Positions 63,101 through 64,000 of a stretch of 64,000 nt of DNA are shown here, in pieces. The translations under genes were made by a program, and so were the position numbers. The DNA is from Ceratotherium simum simum (Eukaryota; Chordata; Mammalia; Perissodactyla; Rhinocerotidae): NCBI RefSeq assembly GCF_000283155.1, contig NW_004454170.1, positions 13,241,142-13,305,141 of the forward strand, written 5' to 3'. The notes under the pieces were generated by a model that had not been told where the DNA came from, made no database searches, and worked only from the letters and a program-made list of their open reading frames with translations. Every line of letters begins with the position of its first letter. Positions within the stretch are counted from its first letter, which is position 1.

Positions 63101-63273
63101 GCCAACTCCTGTTGTGTCTACTCCAAGTAAAGTGACAGCTGCAGCTATGGCTGGGAATAAGTCAACACCCAGGGCTAGTATCCGCCCGATGGTTACACCT
63201 GCAACTGTTACAAATCCTACTACTACCCCAACAGCTACCGTGATGCCCACTACACAAGTGGAATCACAAGAAA
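26974..63273 (+). CDS. TPR: TPR nucleoprotein (nuclear basket coiled-coil protein), exons 1-36, C-terminus outside window
   Basis: TPR forms the filaments of the nuclear-pore basket, anchors there through NUP153, and acts in mRNA-export quality control, perinuclear chromatin organisation and MAD1/MAD2 recruitment. The first exon codes [20 protein letters not shown]. All 36 exons join in phase to 5182 nt, residues 1 to about 1727 of roughly 2360. Residues about 50-1640 are almost wholly heptad-type coiled coil rich in Leu, Glu, Lys and Gln. They are broken by a Ser/Thr/Pro linker at about 630-665 ([20 protein letters not shown]), then by the start of the Ser/Thr/Pro-rich tail after about 1645. 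The pore-anchoring part of the rod (about 436-606 in human TPR) is exons 12-15. The start ATG has G at -3 and +4, a strong context. One intron is GC-AG. The acidic tail and nuclear-import signal lie beyond 64000. Matches human TPR, as I recall it, nearly residue for residue. Confidence 0.97.
27573..27606. repeat. (TG)n microsatellite in TPR intron 1
   Basis: GAGTGTGAGTGTGGGTGTGT continuing as pure TG units. Confidence 0.85.
27689..27728. repeat. Exact 2 x 20-bp tandem duplication in TPR intron 1
   Basis: GAATAAGTTTAATATATCGG occurs at 27689-27708 and again at 27709-27728 with no change. Confidence 0.97.
28616..28720 (+). CDS. TPR: TPR exon 2
   Basis: Residues 51-86, [20 protein letters not shown] onward, after acceptor TTTTCTGTAG; donor TCA|GTAAGT. 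Confidence 0.95.
28890..29090 (+). repeat. MIR SINE in TPR intron 2
   Basis: GGAGGCCTGGGTTCTAATTC, TTATAAAATGGCTAGAACC and CAAATGAGATGTTTGAATGC follow MIR order. Confidence 0.6.
29655..30790 (-). mobile_element. LINE-1 3' fragment, antisense in TPR intron 2
   Basis: Minus-strand translation gives the C-terminal part of L1 ORF2 in pieces: [54 protein letters not shown], then [20 protein letters not shown] and [12 protein letters not shown]. The plus strand shows the usual CCATTGTATATATTGCCACA and TTGGCTATTGTAAATAATGC blocks. Frames are broken; a dead 5'-truncated copy. Confidence 0.92.
31769..31842 (+). CDS. TPR: TPR exon 3
   Basis: Residues 86-110, [20 protein letters not shown] then IAIQ; acceptor TTATTCAG, donor CAG|GTAAAA. 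Confidence 0.95.
33201..33456 (+). repeat. ERE-type SINE (older tRNA-like head)
   Basis: Head CAGGGCCAGCCCTGATGGTC then TAGTGGTTAAGG and the B-box GGTTCGATTCC, tail GATGTTAGCTCAGG. A TCCAAAATA flank lies on both sides. Confidence 0.9.
33631..33727 (+). CDS. TPR: TPR exon 4
   Basis: Residues 111-142 plus one base, [20 protein letters not shown] onward; donor CAG|GTATGA. Confidence 0.95.
34886..34989 (+). CDS. TPR: TPR exon 5 (followed by a GC donor)
   Basis: Residues 143-177, [20 protein letters not shown] to ASDVSVK. The next exon begins YREKRLEQ, so the exon must end after AAG and the intron begins GCAAGT, a textbook GC-AG donor. Confidence 0.94.
35331..35495 (+). CDS. TPR: TPR exon 6
   Basis: Residues 178-232, [20 protein letters not shown] to NLENKKEE; phase 0 on both sides; donor GAG|GTAAGT. 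Confidence 0.95.
35951..36043 (+). CDS. TPR: TPR exon 7
   Basis: Residues 233-263, [20 protein letters not shown] to LLTKLKE; acceptor TTTCTAG, donor GAG|GTGTAG. Confidence 0.94.
36317..36528 (+). repeat. ERE-type SINE
   Basis: GGGCCGGCCCCGTGGCTTAG head, CAGCAACTAGAAGGATG middle and an A-rich end; exact 12-bp duplication ATTTTATCCTTA at 36305-36316 and 36529-36540. In TPR intron 7. Confidence 0.95.
36698..36778 (+). CDS. TPR: TPR exon 8
   Basis: Residues 264-290, [20 protein letters not shown] then KLSNLYK; donor AAG|GTAAAT. The intron that follows is only 79 bp. Confidence 0.95.
36858..36945 (+). CDS. TPR: TPR exon 9
   Basis: Residues 291-319 plus one base, [20 protein letters not shown] onward; acceptor CTTTTAG, donor AAG|GTAAGA. 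Confidence 0.95.
37718..37858 (+). CDS. TPR: TPR exon 10
   Basis: Residues 320-366 plus one base, [20 protein letters not shown] to SATKRK; acceptor TTTTTAG, donor AAG|GTATGG. Confidence 0.95.
38105..38492 (-). repeat. tRNA-derived SINE-like element, 388 bp, antisense
   Basis: Flanked by an exact 12-bp duplication TTAACTATAATT (38093-38104 and 38493-38504). Read on the minus strand it starts GACAGCCTTGGTGGTCTAAT, a tRNA-like head related to the ERE at 33201, followed by an unrelated body ending near GAGTCAGAATTGACTCAACG. I do not know the family name. In TPR intron 10. Confidence 0.8.
38692..38783 (+). CDS. TPR: TPR exon 11
   Basis: Residues 367-397, [20 protein letters not shown] then [12 protein letters not shown] short, less heptad-like break in the rod; donor GAG|GTAAGA. 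Confidence 0.95.
39049..39246 (+). CDS. TPR: TPR exon 12
   Basis: Residues 398-463, [20 protein letters not shown] to VKLEQAMK. The pore-anchoring segment known from human TPR begins within this exon. Donor AAG|GTTGGT. Confidence 0.95.
39247..42452 (+). other. TPR introns 12 and 13 around exon 13
   Basis: AT-rich introns of 2.1 and 1.0 kb. I identify no repeat family with confidence. Confidence 0.6.
41392..41499 (+). CDS. TPR: TPR exon 13
   Basis: Residues 464-499, [20 protein letters not shown] to IKDLSQQ. The donor CAG|GTTATA is weak, but both neighbouring exons require it. Confidence 0.94.
42453..42679 (+). CDS. TPR: TPR exon 14
   Basis: Residues 500-574 plus two bases, [20 protein letters not shown] to EEQETTSS. 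Part of the pore-anchoring rod; donor TAA|GTAAGC. Confidence 0.95.
42700..43260. repeat. Old LINE (L2-class) remnant in TPR intron 14
   Basis: AACATTTATTGAAAACTTTT, CAGTGCTGGATACTGGGAAT and a run of short old-LINE-like blocks. Highly diverged. Confidence 0.4.
43351..43514 (+). CDS. TPR: TPR exon 15
   Basis: Residues 575-629 plus one base, [20 protein letters not shown] to [13 protein letters not shown]; acceptor CCTGCAG, donor AAG|GTAGGT. Confidence 0.95.
43972..44105 (+). CDS. TPR: TPR exon 16 (Ser/Thr/Pro linker)
   Basis: Residues 630-674. [20 protein letters not shown] and the following PAPVPV interrupt the coiled coil with several Ser/Thr-Pro sites; heptads resume at EAKAALKQ. Donor CAG|GTAAAG. 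Confidence 0.95.
44192..44340 (+). CDS. TPR: TPR exon 17
   Basis: Residues 675-723 plus two bases, [20 protein letters not shown] to QLDFASK. It follows an 86-bp intron; donor ACG|GTAAAT. Confidence 0.95.
45384..45546 (+). CDS. TPR: TPR exon 18
   Basis: Residues 724-778, [20 protein letters not shown] to KLAVAE; acceptor ATGTAAG, donor GAA|GTGAGA. Confidence 0.95.
45690..45900 (-). repeat. MIR SINE, antisense, in TPR intron 18
   Basis: CCCCCATTTTACTTGTTGAG, AAACAGACTCAGAAGCTAAG and GACTTAAACCTAGGTTTTCT match the antisense MIR core. Confidence 0.65.
46461..46595 (+). CDS. TPR: TPR exon 19 (begins with a donor-like GTAAGA)
   Basis: Residues 779-823, [20 protein letters not shown] to LTNLRTIQ. 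The junction reads CTCAAG|GTAAGA, so the acceptor is followed at once by a consensus donor. 135 nt, symmetric phase 0; real donor CAG|GTACCA. Confidence 0.95.
47127..47267 (+). CDS. TPR: TPR exon 20
   Basis: Residues 824-870, [20 protein letters not shown] to HTLTRNLD; phase 0 on both sides; donor GAT|GTGAGT. Confidence 0.95.
47390..48115 (-). mobile_element. Old LINE-1 (L1M-like) 3' fragment in TPR intron 20
   Basis: Blocks such as GGCGGGCCCAAAGCAGTGCT, CAGGGAGTCTGCTGGGCTCT and TTTCAGATGGGAAGGTAAAT in this order resemble the antisense 3' region of mammalian L1M elements. Subfamily not resolved. Confidence 0.65.
48197..48362 (+). CDS. TPR: TPR exon 21
   Basis: Residues 871-925 plus one base, [20 protein letters not shown] to SSQRSGK; donor AAG|GTAAAT. 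Confidence 0.95.
49357..49604 (-). repeat. ERE-type SINE, antisense
   Basis: Two GAGCTAACATCTG tails then a CCACTGGGCCAGCCCC head end. Flanked by GTTTTATTTCTT (49345-49356) and GTTTTTATTTCTT (49605-49617). In TPR intron 21. Confidence 0.92.
49640..49740. repeat. (TA)/(TG) compound simple repeat
   Basis: GTATATATGTATGTTTATAT, then TGTGTGTATATAGATATATA and further TA units; TPR intron 21. Confidence 0.8.
50185..50351 (+). CDS. TPR: TPR exon 22
   Basis: Residues 926-981, [20 protein letters not shown] to EESLNKEKQ; acceptor TCTTTTAG, donor CAG|GTATAT. Confidence 0.95.
50390..51120. repeat. Old LINE (L2-class) remnant in TPR intron 22
   Basis: AAGGCACTGCTATGTGGTAA, GTGAAAGGTTTTGAACGTCA and ACCATTGATGTTTTGTTTCC in the order of an old LINE 3' region. 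Confidence 0.4.
51326..51478 (+). CDS. TPR: TPR exon 23
   Basis: Residues 982-1032, [20 protein letters not shown] to AIESMEQQ. The acceptor GGTGAAG has a poor pyrimidine tract; donor CAG|GTAAGT. Confidence 0.94.
51916..52032 (+). CDS. TPR: TPR exon 24
   Basis: Residues 1033-1071, [20 protein letters not shown] to RRDCQEQ; donor CAA|GTAAGT. Confidence 0.95.
52033..53178 (+). other. TPR intron 24
   Basis: AT-rich; short TA/CA patch at about 52495-52525. No repeat family recognised. Confidence 0.6.
53179..53382 (+). CDS. TPR: TPR exon 25
   Basis: Residues 1072-1139, [20 protein letters not shown] to EERERMLK; donor AAG|GTATTA. The next intron is 112 bp. Confidence 0.95.
53495..53679 (+). CDS. 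TPR: TPR exon 26
   Basis: Residues 1140-1200 plus two bases, [20 protein letters not shown] to EQILEIL; donor CAG|GTAATT. Confidence 0.95.
54135..54282 (+). CDS. TPR: TPR exon 27
   Basis: Residues 1201-1250, [20 protein letters not shown] to LNVEREKVQ; donor CAG|GTATGT. Confidence 0.95.
54408..54640 (+). repeat. MIR SINE in TPR intron 27
   Basis: Well-preserved MIR: TTTCCTCATCTGTAATATTG, GGGATAATAATAATGAGGAC and a GTGTTTAATAAATTTCAGTT end. Confidence 0.85.
54641..55904 (+). other. TPR intron 27 after the MIR
   Basis: Somewhat more G+C balanced than its neighbours; no gene or repeat recognised. Confidence 0.55.
55905..56042 (+). CDS. TPR: TPR exon 28
   Basis: Residues 1251-1296, [20 protein letters not shown] to LQQMQAK. 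138 nt, symmetric phase 0, beginning with GTAACT. The donor AAG|GTTTGT lies only 36 bp before a SINE insertion. Confidence 0.95.
56079..56318 (+). repeat. ERE-type SINE filling most of TPR intron 28
   Basis: Head GGGCCTTGTGGTGCAAGC, two tails and an A-run; flanks AGAGTAGAGACATGTTG and AGAGTACAGACGTTG. It takes up about two thirds of a 356-bp intron. Confidence 0.92.
56399..56530 (+). CDS. TPR: TPR exon 29 (begins with a donor-like GTGAGG)
   Basis: Residues 1297-1340, [20 protein letters not shown] to RWKARNQ. The acceptor reads TTTTTAG|GTGAGG. 132 nt, symmetric phase 0; real donor CAG|GTAAAT. Confidence 0.95.
56885..57125 (+). repeat. MIR SINE in TPR intron 29
   Basis: TTTCCTCATTTGTAAAAATG, AGCAGTTCACTCAGCACCTG and a GGTAACCATTATTAT end in MIR order. 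Confidence 0.75.
57479..57609 (+). CDS. TPR: TPR exon 30
   Basis: Residues 1341-1383 plus two bases, [20 protein letters not shown] to LKAEIA; donor AAG|GTATAT. Confidence 0.95.
58205..58335 (-). repeat. MIR SINE fragment, antisense
   Basis: TAATTTTAAAGATAAGGAAG followed by AGAGTTACAGAGTTAGTAGT fits a diverged antisense MIR. Confidence 0.5.
58345..58500. repeat. hAT MITE fragment related to the 9302 copy
   Basis: GGATTGGCAAACTGTAACCC, CAGGCCTGTTTTTATACAGC and GGCCTACAAAGCCTAGCGAA resemble the same hAT family; internally deleted, no intact ends. Confidence 0.5.
58500..58655 (+). repeat. MIR SINE in TPR intron 30
   Basis: AGATTTTGCTATCAGGCTGA, TTTCTCTCATCTCTGAAATG and GGGCATGTATGCC fit a diverged sense MIR. 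Confidence 0.6.
58758..58969 (+). repeat. ERE-type SINE (least diverged copy)
   Basis: GGGCCGGCCCCGTGGCTTAG, GGTTCAGATCCCGGG and a CpG-rich head still intact, A-run of 16. Flanks AAGAAGTGTATTAAAG and AAGAAGTGTGCTAAAG. In TPR intron 30. Confidence 0.95.
59079..59289 (+). CDS. TPR: TPR exon 31
   Basis: Residues 1384-1454, [20 protein letters not shown] to ELKAQQDK; acceptor TTGTTTAG, donor AAG|GTATTT. Confidence 0.95.
60164..60307 (+). CDS. TPR: TPR exon 32
   Basis: Residues 1455-1502, [20 protein letters not shown] to QVENLQK; acceptor CACTGTAG, donor AAG|GTATGA. Confidence 0.95.
60683..60881 (+). CDS. TPR: TPR exon 33
   Basis: Residues 1503-1568 plus one base, [20 protein letters not shown] to AKSKIAHLA; donor CTG|GTAAAT. 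Confidence 0.95.
61876..62081 (+). CDS. TPR: TPR exon 34 (end of the coiled-coil rod)
   Basis: Residues 1569-1637, [20 protein letters not shown] to DEPQEPSSK. The last strong heptads end near [11 protein letters not shown]. Donor AAG|GTAATA. Confidence 0.95.
62290..62351 (+). CDS. TPR: TPR exon 35
   Basis: Residues 1638-1657 plus two bases: [19 protein letters not shown] after an initial Val. Only 62 nt; donor AAT|GTGAGT. Confidence 0.94.
63065..63273 (+). CDS. TPR: TPR exon 36 (Ser/Thr/Pro-rich tail begins)
   Basis: Residues 1658-1727 plus one base, [20 protein letters not shown] to TTQVESQE. Low-complexity Thr/Pro/Val repeats typical of the disordered tail; donor AAA|GTAAGT. Last exon in the window. 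Confidence 0.95.
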
Positions 63274-63867
63274 GTAAGTAAAACAATACAGATCTGATTG
63301 AACTGACTGCTTATTTAGGTTTATTATGAGAAGATGACAGTAACTTCAAGAATAAATGAGGCTTCCACCAAAGTTAAAATCAGACATCATAATAAAAGTG
63401 GACAGTTAATATTTTCAAGTGTGTGCCTCCCAGGATACTTGTTAATGCAGCAAATTTCCTCCCTTCCTTTCTGCTTTCATTTTTTAAGCTAAAGAAGTGG
63501 GGAAATAACACCACAATAAATAAATGGCATGTTTTTCCAGGACCAAAATTTTCACTTGTAATGGCTAAGAAAGATGATATGACATCCGTTTTGGAAAACT
63601 ATGCTAAATCACTGGTTCATCCCAAACATCACTTTTTCACTGAAACTGACCTTTACATTGCTTTCTCCACTTTGTTCCCTGGCACTTTCTTACTTATAGT
63701 GATTACAAATGCATTTTATTCAGTTAAATACATGCCTTTTTATTTCACCAGATTGAGCTCCTCAAGGGTAAGAATCTTATTTTTCATTGTTTAATCTCTT
63801 TACCCAGCCACAAGATAAGTGTTCAGTAAAACTTTACTGAACGCAGTTTCCATAGATTTTTTTTTTA
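63274..63867 (+). other. TPR intron 36 (start)
   Basis: Unremarkable intron between exon 36 and the L1 fragment; the following TPR exon lies past the window. Confidence 0.6.
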
Positions 63868-64000
63868 AATTTTTTGTTTATTGCAGTAACGTATAAATTT
63901 CAGGTATACATCATTATACTTCTATTTCTGCATAGATTATATCATGTTCACCACCCAAATACTAATTACAACCCATCACCACACACATGTGCCGAATTAT
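63868..64000 (-). mobile_element. LINE-1 3' end, antisense, running off the window
   Basis: TTTTTTGTTTATTGCAGTAA, ATTTCAGGTATACATCATTA and ACCACCCAAATACTAATTAC follow the same order as the start of the L1 at 29655. It continues past 64000. Confidence 0.75.

Noticed and set aside
63038..63286. 82-codon antisense frame
   Set aside because: Shadow of TPR exon 36; the low-complexity Thr/Pro/Val coding strand keeps the reverse frame open.

Overview
The window is mammalian nuclear DNA, most likely from an odd-toed ungulate (horse, or a close perissodactyl relative). Its most recognisable repeats are about a dozen tRNA-derived ERE-type SINEs. Each has a GGCCGGCCC-type head, a B-box-like GGTTCGATTCC element and tails built on 'GATGTTAGCTCAGGGC', and several carry clear target-site duplications. 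Older MIR, L2-like, L1, hAT and Tc1/mariner-like fossils fill much of the intron space. There are no prokaryotic features, no CRISPR array and no convincing free-standing RNA gene.

Two protein-coding genes lie head to head. On the minus strand, positions 1387 to about 26400 hold ODR4 (C1orf27, odr-4 homologue), an endoplasmic-reticulum membrane protein. Eleven coding exons give about 395 of roughly 450 residues. The C-terminal exon(s) with the membrane anchor lie beyond position 1, and a probable non-coding first exon ends at a perfect donor at 26030. On the plus strand, positions 26974-63273 hold the first 36 coding exons of TPR, the long coiled-coil filament of the nuclear-pore basket. They encode residues 1 to about 1727 of roughly 2360, that is the whole coiled-coil rod and the start of the Ser/Thr/Pro-rich tail. 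The remaining exons lie beyond 64000. TPR exon phases join without a break throughout the window.

The two genes share a CpG-rich divergent promoter (about 26240-27290) with GC boxes, an ETS-like site, an overlapping YY1-like start-codon element and three ACTACNNTTCCCAG-like boxes spaced 91-92 bp apart.

Repeat layout: ODR4 introns hold five ERE blocks (one interrupted by a 430-base assembly gap at 21325-21754), an 831-bp solo retroviral LTR inserted in an older MIR, a hAT MITE with a perfect 8-bp duplication, two TA-flanked MITEs and L2 remnants. TPR introns hold an antisense L1 3' end in intron 2, further antisense L1 pieces in intron 20 and at the window's end, five ERE insertions and a separate 388-bp tRNA-derived SINE-like element.

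Nothing here looks like an undescribed biological system. The points most worth checking are a one-base phase mismatch between ODR4 coding exons 11 and 12, the regularly spaced promoter boxes, a GC-AG intron in TPR, TPR exons whose first bases re-create a splice donor, and a solo LTR with an apparently long R region containing degenerate repeats.
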